DNA of 38,987 nucleotides from Planctomycetota bacterium (GTDB lineage Bacteria > Planctomycetota > Phycisphaerae > SM23-33). A program made the position numbers and the translations under genes. The notes below the pieces were generated by a model. The model searched no databases, was not told the DNA's origin, and worked only from the letters and a program-made list of their open reading frames with translations. This document shows positions 1 through 10,100 of the stretch, piece by piece. Within the stretch, counting starts at the first letter, position 1; each line of letters starts with the position of its first letter. The stretch spans positions 1-38,987 of the forward strand of contig JAKJER010000054.1 of assembly GCA_022705325.1 (NCBI GenBank). Reading direction: 5' to 3'.

Positions 1-3000
1 CGTTGAGCATGCTCAGCAGGACGCTGCCGCTGATCCTGTCGACCGTGATCCGCCGGTCGCCGCCGTAGCCGGTGATCATCAGCATGGCCGTCGCCCCGCC
101 GGTCAGGAGCTGGATGTCGGCGATCTTGACATCCTGCCCGCCCCCGACGGCGGCGCCGGTCACCGTAGCCCCGCGGACGCTCTGTGCCACCGCCAGACTC
201 GTACCGGCCAGCACAACGGTCGCCGTCCCGCCGATCAGCCGCACGGTGACCTTCGTGCCATCGGCGTCGGTGAACATCAACGCCGGCGCCTGCCCGGTGC
301 CGATCGTGACTTCCACACCCGGCGGCACTGTAGTGGTGGCGTCGGCGGTCGCAGGGGCGGTCTCTCGATGCCCGACATGATCGGTAGCCACACTGTAGAA
401 GGAGTACGTGTGGCCGCCTTCGCCAGTGTACTGGGCCGAGGTGTCCGGGGTGTCGTCCAGCCAGAGTTGGAAGACACCGCCGTCGTCCGAGACGTAGATG
501 TCATAGGAGGCCACGCCTGACCCGCCGGCATCGTCCGCACCGGTCCAGGACACGTCGAAGCTCGCGCCCGGCGCCGTGGCCGGCAGGGGATCGACCTGGC
601 TGCTTGGGCCGCCCGCGTCGATCGTGTTGAGAACGATATTGGTTTCCATCGGCGCATTCACGTCGAATACGATGCTCGCCTGACCGGTGATCTGGGTGCC
701 CGTAGCGAGTCCTGCTTTGGGTTGGACGCTGTAACTGAGGGAACCGCACCCATTATAGTCGGCGTCATCAGGCGGCAGGAAGCCAGCAAACGGGTCGGTC
801 ACCAGTTGGCCGGTCACCGGGTCGATCGACTCCATAATCCAGGTCACGACGCCCGTCGCGGGATTCAGGGCGGCCGTCACGTTGACCGGGTTGGGGTCGG
901 CCTGGACGTAGACCTGCGTCGTGTAGCCCTGGAGTCCGGGCGGCACGTCGATGATCGCGGTGTTGAATCGGATGTCTGTGAACTGGAAGGTGCTCCAGTC
1001 GAAGTCGCTGGCGAGTTGGCTGGTCACTACGACCCGTGCGGCCGGCGCGCTGGCCGTGGGCATGTTCTCAAAACGAATCGTATTCGTGATCGGCGCCTGG
1101 CTGGGCACCCAACCTTCTGGCCCGAACCCGCTGCTCTTCATGTCGTTCGGATCGCCAGATTGCACCACAGTCTCCGTAACGACGAACGATGACACTTCTT
1201 TTAAAACCACGACACCGGACTCACGTACTTTGTAGCGCACCGTGAACTGCCAGCTTTCTACATTTGTCGTACCATGCGGATAGCCCAATGCAAATAGATC
1301 CACTATTATTAAGGGATCCGTTAGTTGATCAGGGGTATGCGGCGTAATGACCAGGCCGATGTAAGCCTGGAGCACATCCTCGGCATTGGGGCTGCCAAAC
1401 AGTGACCCCGTTCCAGTAAGCGACACGGAATCGATCATCACATTGCTTCCCCCATTGTTAACTAGTTTGAAACCAATCTTGTAGGGCGCAAGACATCTGA
1501 CCACTTTAGTCTTGGCGCTCCCAACAAGAACCAATCTGCCCGGGTTTCCATTCACTATTGTCCCGCCCTTCTTCTCCACCGTCTGTGCTGCTTGCAGGGC
1601 AGAAGTAGCAGCGGCAACGCTACCCTCGGGCGCGTCGCGCGACGGTTGCTGCGCCGCTGGCGGTTCAGCGGTGACCCGCACACTGAACTCTCCGGTCGGG
1701 ACATTGGGAAGGTCGAACGTGGCGTAGACCAGAGAGGAGTTTGCGACGTCCACGGGGGCCGCCTTGTAAGCGTTGCCTGCGGAATCGATGAGCTGATACG
1801 TCATGTCGGCGGCGAGCTGCCCGCCCGTCAATGTCAGGGTTACCTCGCCACTGTTATTGATCACGTCGGGGCTCACCGAATCCAACTGGAAGCCCAGTGC
1901 GTGGGCCCAGAGCGTGAAGTCGGTGGGGCCGGAGAGCGAGACCGGCACGGCCAGCACGTAATATGTCTGCGCATCGGTCTGTGGGGCCAAGGCGGTGACC
2001 GATGGCGAGTTCCACTGGTCCTGGCAGAAGTCGTAGTGTTGAGCGGTGGGCATGTAGCCCTCGCCGATATAAAGGTTTACCCCGCCAGTTGCGCCAGCCA
2101 GGTCGAGACTCAGCCGGATGTCCTGGCCTGCGACCGGGACAAACTTGAACCAGTCCGACTGGCCGACGTAGGTGAAGGTCCCGTCAAGCGCGGGGCCATC
2201 CACGACCAGTTCGAGCACGTCGAGCTCGAAAGGCGCCAGGGACATCAGGTAGTTGTTGGTGCGGTTCTGCCCCTCAAAGACGTCTGACCGCGCGTTGACC
2301 GCCACGCTCCAGTGATGCTCGCCAACGACCGCGCCGGGAACGCGGACATCCGCCGACACGTCGATGCTCTCGCCGACGCCCAGCACCACGCCCGTCCCCG
2401 TCACCACTTCGGCCGCGAGTTGGCCGTCCATCAGGACCTGATCGTGCCACGGTCCCACCACCGGCTCCGTGCCGACATTGACGACGGTCCACGCGACGGT
2501 GACGCTCTGGCCGGCGACCGCAGTAGGTGGGCCGCTGACCGAACTGGCCGCCAGATCGATGTTGGACTCGGCGGTCTCGACGAACTCGAACGCACCCATG
2601 TCAGGGAACTCGCCGCCGCCATCGGCCACACCCGTGTTTGGGGTGCGCGGGTCGTCGTAGCGCGGGGCGCCCATGTGGTCGGTGGCTGGAGCCACCGTGC
2701 CGTCGGCAGAATCGATCATCGGGCTGACGTAGCCGAGGCGGTAGTCACCACGGACAGGCCCCCGGTACTGCGGATCGACCGACACGTTGCCGTTGACGCC
2801 CGGCTGGTAGCTGTCGCCCGTCGGGGACCAGATGTTGCTGTACTGGACCGACGTCGCCCCATTTGGCACGCCCGCCGTGCCGCTGTTACTGATGATGGAG
2901 TTGGTCATCGTCAGCGCGCCGCCGTGTGGCCATAGGCCAACCTGATTCTCGTCGAGCGTGCAGTTGATCAGGCGCACCGTTCCGCCGTCGGCAGTGACCG

Positions 3001-6000
3001 CCCGTGCCGCATCTGTGATGAGACAATTGCTGACGGTCACGTCGCCGCCTCCCCAGGCGGTGACCCCGCCCCAGAAGGGGTCGCGGATGACCGAGTTGGC
3101 GAGCGTAACAACCGCGCCGCCTTGGGTGCGTACGACGCCGATGTGGGAGCCGTCCCCGATCCCCGTGGGCCCGGCCCCATAGCTGAGCAGCGCGTGGTCG
3201 ATCGTCGCCTGGCCGCCGTCCATGAACAGCCAAGTCCAGTCGCCCGGCGCAGGCGCCGTGGCATTCCCGTCGCCGTTCGAATCGCCGCCGACGCTGTCGT
3301 CCCGAATGGACGTGAACGCGATCGGTTGGACCACGGAGCCCTGCGCGAGAAGCGTGCCGCCGGTCTGGACCGTGATACCGCAGTCCGCGTCGAACTTGAC
3401 GATCGCGCCCGGATTGATCGTGAGGGTGACGCCGTTGGGCACGGTGACATTGGCAGTGACATGGTGGAGAGTCGAGCCGCCCCACGCCTGGCTGCCCGGC
3501 AGCACGCCGCTGTGCGTGGTCGTCAGATAGCGAAGCTGGGTGTGCTCGGTTGTGTTGAATTGGCCGCTGCCGAGGATTCCGACGCCGGACCAGTCGCCGG
3601 GCATGGGCGCCGAGCCGTCCTCGTCCCAGTTCGTGTCACCGCCGGCCGTGTCGTCGGCCAGCGCGGTGAAGACGATGGGCGACGCTTCAGTGGCCAGCGC
3701 GTCCAGGAAACCGCCATCCTCCACTGTGATGCCGACGCTGTTGGCGAACTTCACGATCGCGCCGGGCTCGACCGTGATGCGTGCGCCGGCGGCGACCTGC
3801 ACGTCGCCCTCCACCACATGGACTTCGCCCGCGGCCCATGTCTCGTCCGCCTGGATGCGGCCGGAGTGCCACGTGGCCTCGTTGTTGATGAGAACTGTCA
3901 TGGCGGCTCTGCCAAGGATCATCGAAGATGGGTCCAGGTAGGTGGAGCGCAGCTCGTACTGACCGTCTGAAGCCGTCGTGGTATCCCAGTCGATCGTGCC
4001 CTGGGCCGGCAGCCCGGTGCCGATATCGATCCGACTGCCATAGGCGGTCACGTCAACCGCCGTTGCGGCCCAGTTGACGCCCACCGCGTCCCAGGCGAGC
4101 GTCTCGGTGTCGTGCAGAAGAGCATCGCCTGGCCCGACCCAAAAGAAGACAGGTGCGTCGGTAATGGTCACCGTGCCGACCCCTGCCATAGGCCCGCCGG
4201 CAGCGGTCAGGTTCGGCACGGGCAGGGACATCCCGACGCGGTGGTAGACGGCAACGCGCCCGCCGCCGCCGTCGGCCGTCCAACCGTCGTTCCCGTCGGC
4301 CGTAATCTGGCCGGAGCCGGCCAGCGTACCCGTATTGACCAGCACCGATCCGCCGGCCGCGCCCCTGTCGTAGTTGCCGCCGCTCTGCCCGTCGGCCGTG
4401 ATCTCCCCGTCCAGGGTCAGGGCATTGGCGACGTTGAGTCGTATCGCCCCGCCCCCGTAGGACCACGAGCCGGCGTTGCCGAAACCGCCCCCGGAACCCA
4501 GGTCCAGCGGTACTGCGGCCGACCCGTACGTCGGCCCGGCCGGACCGCTGCCTGCGCCACCATGGCTGCCTCCCGCGGCGTTGCTTCCGGCAGCGCTGCC
4601 GCCCGGTCCGGCTGTGGTGGCGTAGCCCTGGCCATCGGCCGTTATGACCGAGCCTGCTTCCACGGTGAGATTGGCGGCATTGATCGTCACCCCCTCGCCG
4701 ATCCACTCCCCGCCGACTTCGGCTGTGTTGTCGATGCTCCGGCAGATCACGGTAGAACTGCCCAGCACATGGAGATCACCAGCTACATCGACTGTTGTGC
4801 CTCCGCCGATCCAGAACGTGGCATCGTGCAGTACCAGGGAACCCAGAGATATCTCGGTATGCTGCGCCACCTCGTAGTGCTGGTATACGTCCATGAGATA
4901 GTCCGGCACGGACCTGTCGAAGAACGCGGTCGTGCCGTGTCCGGCGCCAGTGCCTCCCGCGGAAGCGGTGGATGTGCTGAAACCCGTGAATCCCCCGTCC
5001 GTGTTGTAGTAGACCGCAATCCGGCCACCCCCACCATGGGCGCTGCTGTATCCCGACTTTCCGTCAGCCGTGAATCGGCCGGAGCCGACCAGCGTGGCCG
5101 CCGTCACGAAGATAGAGCCTCCTGACGCGCCATCAGCGTATGGCCCGCCAGTCTGAGCGTCGGCAGATACCTCGCCGTCGAGGGTCATCGTGCCTGTCAC
5201 GTCGAGCCGGATAGCCCCGCCTCCATAGGACCAGGAAATGCTGTTGCCCCGGCCGCCGCCGGAGCCTAAATCCACGGGGAACGTATTCGATCCGTACGTC
5301 GGTCCTGCCGCGGACCCCGAGCCCGCCCCACCGTAGCTGCCCCCGCCGCCATAGCCTCCGCCGCCGGGACCGCAAAACGTCACGTAGCCTTGGCCATCGG
5401 CCGTTATGACCGAGCCTGCTTCCACGGTGAGATTGGCGGCATTGATCGTCACCCCCTCGCCGATCCACTCCCCGCCGACTTCGGCTGTGTTGTCGATGCT
5501 CCGGCAGACCAGCGTCGAATTGCCGGTGAGGACAATCGCTTCCTGGGCCGTCGTTGTCGAGCCGCCCGCCAGGTTCACGGTCGAAGCACCGGTCAGGGAC
5601 AAGTTGTAGACACCCAGTGTGTCGCCGTTGGCGTTGACCGTGGCGCCGCCGGCCACATCGACCACATCGAAGGTGTGGGCGCCGTTGACCGTGACGGTGT
5701 TGCCGTAGATCACCAGCGAACCATCATCGTACGTACCGTCGCCGTCCGCAATGGTTGCGCCATTGGCGAACAGGGCGGCCGTGTAGCCGTCGCCGGCTTG
5801 CCCCGGCGTGCCGTCTCGGTCCTGGTCCATCTGGTCGCCGGTGGCGTCGGCCAGGATGTCCGGGCCGACTTCGAGCGTGTACGTGTTTAGACCGGTCAAG
5901 CCCGTGACGACCAGTTCGTAGCGGTCGGCGGCCAGCTTGTTTAGTGCACTGGGCGCGATCTCGCCAATGGGGCCGGTCAGCGTCACGTCGGCCAGCGTGA

Positions 6001-6214
6001 ACGTGCCGTCCCGAACGGCTTCACTGAACTGCAACTCCATCTGGTCGAACGGGTGGCCGGCGCCGCCGGTAGGAGTCAGTTGTTCCACGAATAAGCTTGT
6101 GGACAACATGACTCGATCCTCCAGGGCTTCCAGGACCCACGGGCGGCACTGGCAGCGTCGAAGCAAAGCCGGTGCGTGATCCTGTCTGTTCGGACGATAC
6201 GGTGGCGTAGCCAT
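1..6214 (-). CDS. Giant secreted LEPR-XLL-type surface protein (3' end beyond window)
   Basis: One minus-strand frame is open from the ATG at 6214 to the window edge, at least 2,071 codons with no stop. The start has AGGAG seven bases upstream and an in-frame TAG ten bases upstream, so it is well fixed. Near residues 27-38 is LEALEDRVMLS, a variant of the LEPR-XLL motif found at the start of planctomycete secreted proteins. Then come two Gly/Ser-rich beta-strand repeat units (about residues 220-440 and 475-690), right-handed beta-helix-like sequence (about 750-1150), a CARDB-like Ig domain (about 1208-1310), a PPC-like stretch near 1340-1440, a DUF7619-like domain (about 1678-1858, containing GDPND and FDVNAP), and a fibronectin-type segment after 1860. 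Likely an adhesin or matrix protein outside the cell; no catalytic domain is visible. The C-terminus, where a dockerin or sorting signal could lie, is off-window. Domain names come from reading the sequence only. Confidence 0.88.
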   Translation of the reverse strand, partial: MATPPYRPNRQDHAPALLRRCQCRPWVLEALEDRVMLSTSLFVEQLTPTGGAGHPFDQMELQFSEAVRDGTFTLADVTLTGPIGEIAPSALNKLAADRYELVVTGLTGLNTYTLEVGPDILADATGDQMDQDRDGTPGQAGDGYTAALFANGATIADGDGTYDDGSLVIYGNTVTVNGAHTFDVVDVAGGATVNANGDTLGVYNLSLTGASTVNLAGGSTTTAQEAIVLTGNSTLVCRSIDNTAEVGGEWIGEGVTINAANLTVEAGSVITADGQGYVTFCGPGGGGYGGGGSYGGAGSGSAAGPTYGSNTFPVDLGSGGGRGNSISWSYGGGAIRLDVTGTMTLDGEVSADAQTGGPYADGASGGSIFVTAATLVGSGRFTADGKSGYSSAHGGGGRIAVYYNTDGGFTGFSTSTASAGGTGAGHGTTAFFDRSVPDYLMDVYQHYEVAQHTEISLGSLVLHDATFWIGGGTTVDVAGDLHVLGSSTVICRSIDNTAEVGGEWIGEGVTINAANLTVEAGSVITADGQGYATTAGPGGSAAGSNAAGGSHGGAGSGPAGPTYGSAAVPLDLGSGGGFGNAGSWSYGGGAIRLNVANALTLDGEITADGQSGGNYDRGAAGGSVLVNTGTLAGSGQITADGNDGWTADGGGGRVAVYHRVGMSLPVPNLTAAGGPMAGVGTVTITDAPVFFWVGPGDALLHDTETLAWDAVGVNWAATAVDVTAYGSRIDIGTGLPAQGTIDWDTTTASDGQYELRSTYLDPSSMILGRAAMTVLINNEATWHSGRIQADETWAAGEVHVVEGDVQVAAGARITVEPGAIVKFANSVGITVEDGGFLDALATEASPIVFTALADDTAGGDTNWDEDGSAPMPGDWSGVGILGSGQFNTTEHTQLRYLTTTHSGVLPGSQAWGGSTLHHVTANVTVPNGVTLTINPGAIVKFDADCGITVQTGGTLLAQGSVVQPIAFTSIRDDSVGGDSNGDGNATAPAPGDWTWLFMDGGQATIDHALLSYGAGPTGIGDGSHIGVVRTQGGAVVTLANSVIRDPFWGGVTAWGGGDVTVSNCLITDAARAVTADGGTVRLINCTLDENQVGLWPHGGALTMTNSIISNSGTAGVPNGATSVQYSNIWSPTGDSYQPGVNGNVSVDPQYRGPVRGDYRLGYVSPMIDSADGTVAPATDHMGAPRYDDPRTPNTGVADGGGEFPDMGAFEFVETAESNIDLAASSVSGPPTAVAGQSVTVAWTVVNVGTEPVVGPWHDQVLMDGQLAAEVVTGTGVVLGVGESIDVSADVRVPGAVVGEHHWSVAVNARSDVFEGQNRTNNYLMSLAPFELDVLELVVDGPALDGTFTYVGQSDWFKFVPVAGQDIRLSLDLAGATGGVNLYIGEGYMPTAQHYDFCQDQWNSPSVTALAPQTDAQTYYVLAVPVSLSGPTDFTLWAHALGFQLDSVSPDVINNSGEVTLTLTGGQLAADMTYQLIDSAGNAYKAAPVDVANSSLVYATFDLPNVPTGEFSVRVTAEPPAAQQPSRDAPEGSVAAATSALQAAQTVEKKGGTIVNGNPGRLVLVGSAKTKVVRCLAPYKIGFKLVNNGGSNVMIDSVSLTGTGSLFGSPNAEDVLQAYIGLVITPHTPDQLTDPLIIVDLFALGYPHGTTNVESWQFTVRYKVRESGVVVLKEVSSFVVTETVVQSGDPNDMKSSGFGPEGWVPSQAPITNTIRFENMPTASAPAARVVVTSQLASDFDWSTFQFTDIRFNTAIIDVPPGLQGYTTQVYVQADPNPVNVTAALNPATGVVTWIMESIDPVTGQLVTDPFAGFLPPDDADYNGCGSLSYSVQPKAGLATGTQITGQASIVFDVNAPMETNIVLNTIDAGGPSSQVDPLPATAPGASFDVSWTGADDAGGSGVASYDIYVSDDGGVFQLWLDDTPDTSAQYTGEGGHTYSFYSVATDHVGHRETAPATADATTTVPPGVEVTIGTGQAPALMFTDADGTKVTVRLIGGTATVVLAGTSLAVAQSVRGATVTGAAVGGGQDVKIADIQLLTGGATAMLMITGYGGDRRITVDRISGSVLLSMLN
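4621..4746 (-). repeat. 126-bp in-gene direct repeat, copy 2
   Basis: This stretch matches 5383-5508 with one mismatch (4628 versus 5390) and is identical over the last 118 bp. The spacing is 762 bp, exactly 254 codons, so the copies are in the same reading frame. Both encode the start of a Gly-rich surface repeat unit (EVGGEWIGEGVTINAANL). Confidence 0.95.
5383..5508 (-). repeat. 126-bp in-gene direct repeat, copy 1
   Basis: Partner of 4621-4746. The flanking protein sequence of the two units is clearly homologous but diverged (both contain WSYGGGAIRL and GGGGR). The near-perfect DNA block is therefore much younger than the rest of the unit, or has been homogenised by gene conversion. Confidence 0.95.
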
Positions 6215-7100
6215 AGAGCGCTCCTATTGTCGACAGGATGCAGATGCAAGGGCATCTGCCGGTATGCAGAGCCCGGGGGGGATACACAGTTCGGCAGCGG
6301 GAGGGACCTGCGGAGGTCATCCACTGGCAAGCCGCCAAGCGGGCAAACGGCCATCGCTGCTCAGGCGAGGAAGAGTCGAGACTGACCGTGCTGTCGCGGC
6401 GGAAACCATCGCCGCAAGACAACCTGCCGCAACGACGCAGAGTGGTGAGGACTGCAACGGAGAGCCTTGCAGGGAGGGGTGTCGTACCCGATGAAGTGAG
6501 AGTGCCGAAGCACTCGCCCGAATGCCCAAGACTCGCACGAGCGCACATGAATCCTCTCCCTGATTGCTAAGGCATAACTTCAGCAGCCCCGAACCCGCAA
6601 CGTAACGTCACTAGGTAAGCCTGAGTTGAACCCATTTGTCCCGGCCAGCCCCGCCGTCTGTCCTGGGCTTCAGCAGAGCCCGGCGAGCACCTTTGACCGA
6701 GAATCTCGAAATGACTCGGCCGACCTCCCTGTCCGGCCAATTCGATATTCTACTCCTTCCTGGAATTGTGTCTAGTCTATTCAGAGAATCCCTACGCCTG
6801 ATCCGAGGCCGGACTATTCCCCGGCGTAGAGAACAGGACATCATCAGTATTGCGTGGACACGGCCACGGCGTTCTCAGGGCGGGTAGTACGCAAGAGCAT
6901 TAACCTCTCCCCCAGAACCTGTTCAACCCGCCGGCTTCCTGTCAAGCGACGAAGCCGCTTTCTGCGGGCGGGTGGAGAGGGCAAGTCTGTGTTCGGGAAT
7001 CGGCCAAGTTCCCGGAGTCTCGTTTCCGAAATCCCCCGCCGGTCACCACGGCACATTCCGGGCGTCGAAGATCGGGCCGGGAACCGCGGCGCGGGCGGGC
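6215..7100. other. Intergenic region between the two giant genes
   Basis: About 890 bp without a supportable gene. Short frames here (for example 6611-6844 minus) have no ribosome binding site and no recognisable protein. It must hold the promoter and leader of the gene starting at 6214. I see a GAGTGC-TTCG-GCACTC mini-hairpin near 6500 and the stem at 6240-6259, but no convincing -35/-10 pair. Confidence 0.6.
6240..6259 (-). promoter_or_regulatory. Stem-loop just upstream of the giant gene's ribosome binding site
   Basis: A perfect 8-bp stem (GCAGATGC / GCATCTGC) with a four-base loop sits 25 bases before the ATG at 6214 and just before the AGGAG. It would be in the 5' leader of the transcript and could modulate translation or stabilise the mRNA. 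Function is inference. Confidence 0.5.
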
Positions 7101-7143
7101 GAAAAGCAAGCTCGGGCGGCTTCCGGTTGGAAGCTCGCCCGAG
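7101..7143 (-). terminator. Intrinsic terminator of the giant metzincin gene
   Basis: Read on the minus strand, 32 bases after the stop, CTCGGGCGAGCTTCC pairs with GGAAGCCGCCCGAG around an AACC loop (one mismatched base). It is followed by CTTGCTTTTC. A long GC-rich stem plus a T-rich tail fits a Rho-independent terminator. Confidence 0.75.
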
Positions 7144-7174
7144 CGATAGGGGGCTTGGAGCCTGTGGTGCGGCC

Positions 7175-10100
7175 CTACGCGATGGTCCAGAGCGAGGCCA
7201 CGCTGTTCTGGTAGCCGATCAGGAACTCGTTGCTCGGGCTGACCATCAGGTTCTCGTGCGTGGTGAACTCCAGGTCGAGCAGGTCGTACTCGTCGACGTA
7301 GACCTGGCCGCTGAGGACCTCGTCGCTGTCGTAGAAGCTGTAGCCCATGACCCAGTTGGTGGGGGCCACGGCCTCGCCGGTGACGAAGTCGATGATCGTG
7401 AACTCGTTCTGCACGTGGTTGAGGCCCAGGATGTGCCCCAACTCGTGGGCGGCGGTGTTGCCGATGGCCTTGCCCACCTGCTCCACCGTGTGCCCGAGTT
7501 CGGCGTGGTAACTGGAGGCGATTTCCGCGCCCCACACCGTGCACTGATCGCTGTGGTCGCTGTTGTCGGTATCGATCTGCTCGGCCAGGCCCAGCAGGCC
7601 GGCCTCGTAGGAGTAGTCGTTGCTCACGTAGATCGTGCTGTACTGCCCGGTCATGGGCTTGACGGTCGTGAAGGTGATGTTGGTGTAGTTCTGGTAGACC
7701 GCACGGATGGTGTCCATTACCGAGTTGATGAGGATCTGCGTGAAGGAGGCGTCGAAGCCGAAGCGGGCGGCCGTCAGCGGCTGCTGGTAGGCATCGACCC
7801 GGTTGCCCGCCTCGAGGAGGTAGTCGGCCACGCCGCCGTTGAAGTTCACGTAGACCACCTGCCTGGCCGGGGCCTGGGCGGCCAACTGGGTCCTGGTGAC
7901 CGTGAGGTCGTAGCTGCCGGTGACCTGTTCGTCGGGCGAGACGGGGTACATGTCGCCGATGGCCACATAGTACGTGTCGGCCTGGGTGGTGATCACCGAG
8001 CCCTGGAGGGTGATGTTGGTGTCGAGCGCCAGGGTGTCGCCGCCGGGGTTCTCGCTGAAGACGATGGATCCGACCAGCTCGCCGGCGGAGTTGAAGACGG
8101 CCATCTTCGGGTCCAGGCGGCTGCCGATCATCAGGGTGTCCAGGCTCAGGTCCAGTCGGGTCCAGGCCGGCAGGACGCCCAGGCTGTAGACGTCGTAGTC
8201 GTCGGGGGCGAGGATGGTCTCGACCTCGTCGGCGGGGCTGGTGGTGTTGCCCACCCACGTCAGTGCCGTGGCGGCCTGCGTGGCGTCGTCGAAGGTGAAG
8301 TTGCTGTTGCCGTCGTTGAACAGCAGGATGCTCAACTCGTAGGGCCCGAGGTAGCCGGTGAACGGATCGTAGGCGGCGAAGATGCGGATGTCGGCATCCG
8401 CGGTGGCGCGGTAGCCGTAGCCGCTGAGGGAGGGCTCCAGGAAGTTGAACTCGTCCAGCGGGTCCACGCCGGTGGCGATGGGCGCGGGCGTCCAGAAGTA
8501 GAGGACGTCGCCCTCGTGGACGCTGATGGTGTAGTAGTCCACGTCGTCCTGCGGCAGGGCGGGGGCGCGGTTGTCGCCGATGGTCTGGCGGATCTTGTGC
8601 ACCTGGTTGGCGTACAGGATCGGCACGCCGGTGCTCAGGTGCGTCGAGTCGGCGATCGTGTCGCCCGAGTCGCCGTAGGCGAAGCGGTAGAGGAACTCCC
8701 CGCCGGCCACGCCGTCGCCCGACGGCCAGGACATGCCCTTCTCGCCGTCCAGCGGGTTGCCCCGCTTGTCGGTGACCATCGAGCCGTCCAGGCGGACCAG
8801 GAAGTTGGTGCCCTTGTTGATGGCCATCCAGGTGCCCTGGGTCAGGCGCAGCTTCAACTCGCGAGTCTGGTGAGAGTAGGTGACGGTGAAGCCGCCGATG
8901 TCGGTGATCTTGTAGTCGTCGGCGTCGCCGAAGACGCTGTTGACCGAGATGGTGACCTCGAAGCTGGTGGGTCGCGTCGGGTCCATGCCCGGATTGTTCA
9001 CCGTCGAGATGTCGATGTCGTCGGTCAGGGCGATGGTGATGGAGGTGTCGTCCACCTTCACCGCCGCCACCCGCGGGGCGCCGCCGCCGGCCAGCACGTC
9101 GTCGATGTACGCGTTGCCGACGGGCAGGCGGGGCACGGTGACGTTGGGCATGGCCCCGGCGGCGAAGATGCCGAAGCTCTGGGTCGGATCCAGCGAGCCG
9201 GAGATCACGCCTCTGACAATCACCCGCTGGGCATAGCCGTTGCCGCGGACCTGATCGTCCTCGGTGTAGTACCAGCCGTCGTTGCCCGGCCCGACGGCCG
9301 CCGCGATGGTCGACGCGGTCATGTTGCCCAGGACCTGGACCAGGCGGATGTCGCCGCCCGCCAGCCGGTCAACGTTGCCCGGCGTCACCCACGCCTGCGG
9401 GTGGGTACGGGCGTCCATCCGCACGGTGGCGGCGTTGCCGCCGTTGCCGGCGTCGAAGCCCGCGTCGCCCGGGTCGAAGCCCGAAACGATGTCGCTCTCC
9501 AGCATGTTCTTGCGGATGACCACCGTGTAGATGTCGCTGCCGCTGGAGAGCAGGCCGTTGATCATGTCGTCCATGTAGGCCACGTTGATCCCGTCGGCGG
9601 CCCGCACCCGGGTGGACATGTTCAACCCGGTGATGGAGATCTGGTTGATCTTGCCGTTGGTCGAGATCACCCCGGAGGTGTAGCGGGGCTGCGGGGTGGT
9701 GGTGTAGGAGATCGCCACGAACGAGCCGATGCCCGTCATGCTGCGGATGGCCATGTCCTCGTCGAGCGAGCCGAACGAGCCGTTGATGATCTGGATGACT
9801 CGAATGTAGCCGAGGACGGACTGGATGTTGGAGGACACGTCGCCGCGGATGAGCATCACGCCGATGTCGCCGCGGTTGGCCTGCACGTCGCCCTCCAGGG
9901 CGGCGGCGGTGAGGTAGTTCAGCCCGCCGGCGGACGTGACGGGCGCGGTGACGGAGCCCGTCACGTTCATGGTCCCGATGGAGCCCACCGTCGTGGTGAC
10001 GGGGGCCGACAGGTTGCCCAGGACCTGCAGGACGCGCAGGTCGCGGACGGTGATGCTGCCGCCGGTCATCGCGCCGCGGACGACGGTCGTAATCACGTGT

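Noticed and set aside
4112..5890. Plus-strand frames over the first giant gene
   Set aside because: Covered by the single open minus-strand frame of the LEPR-XLL protein, which has clear domain sequence.
6945..7010. Third copy of the palindromic element
   Set aside because: A short likeness (GCCGCTTTCTGCGGGCGGGT) to the inner block of copies A and B, but no CTAGCAG terminus and no second arm, so similarity is too slight.
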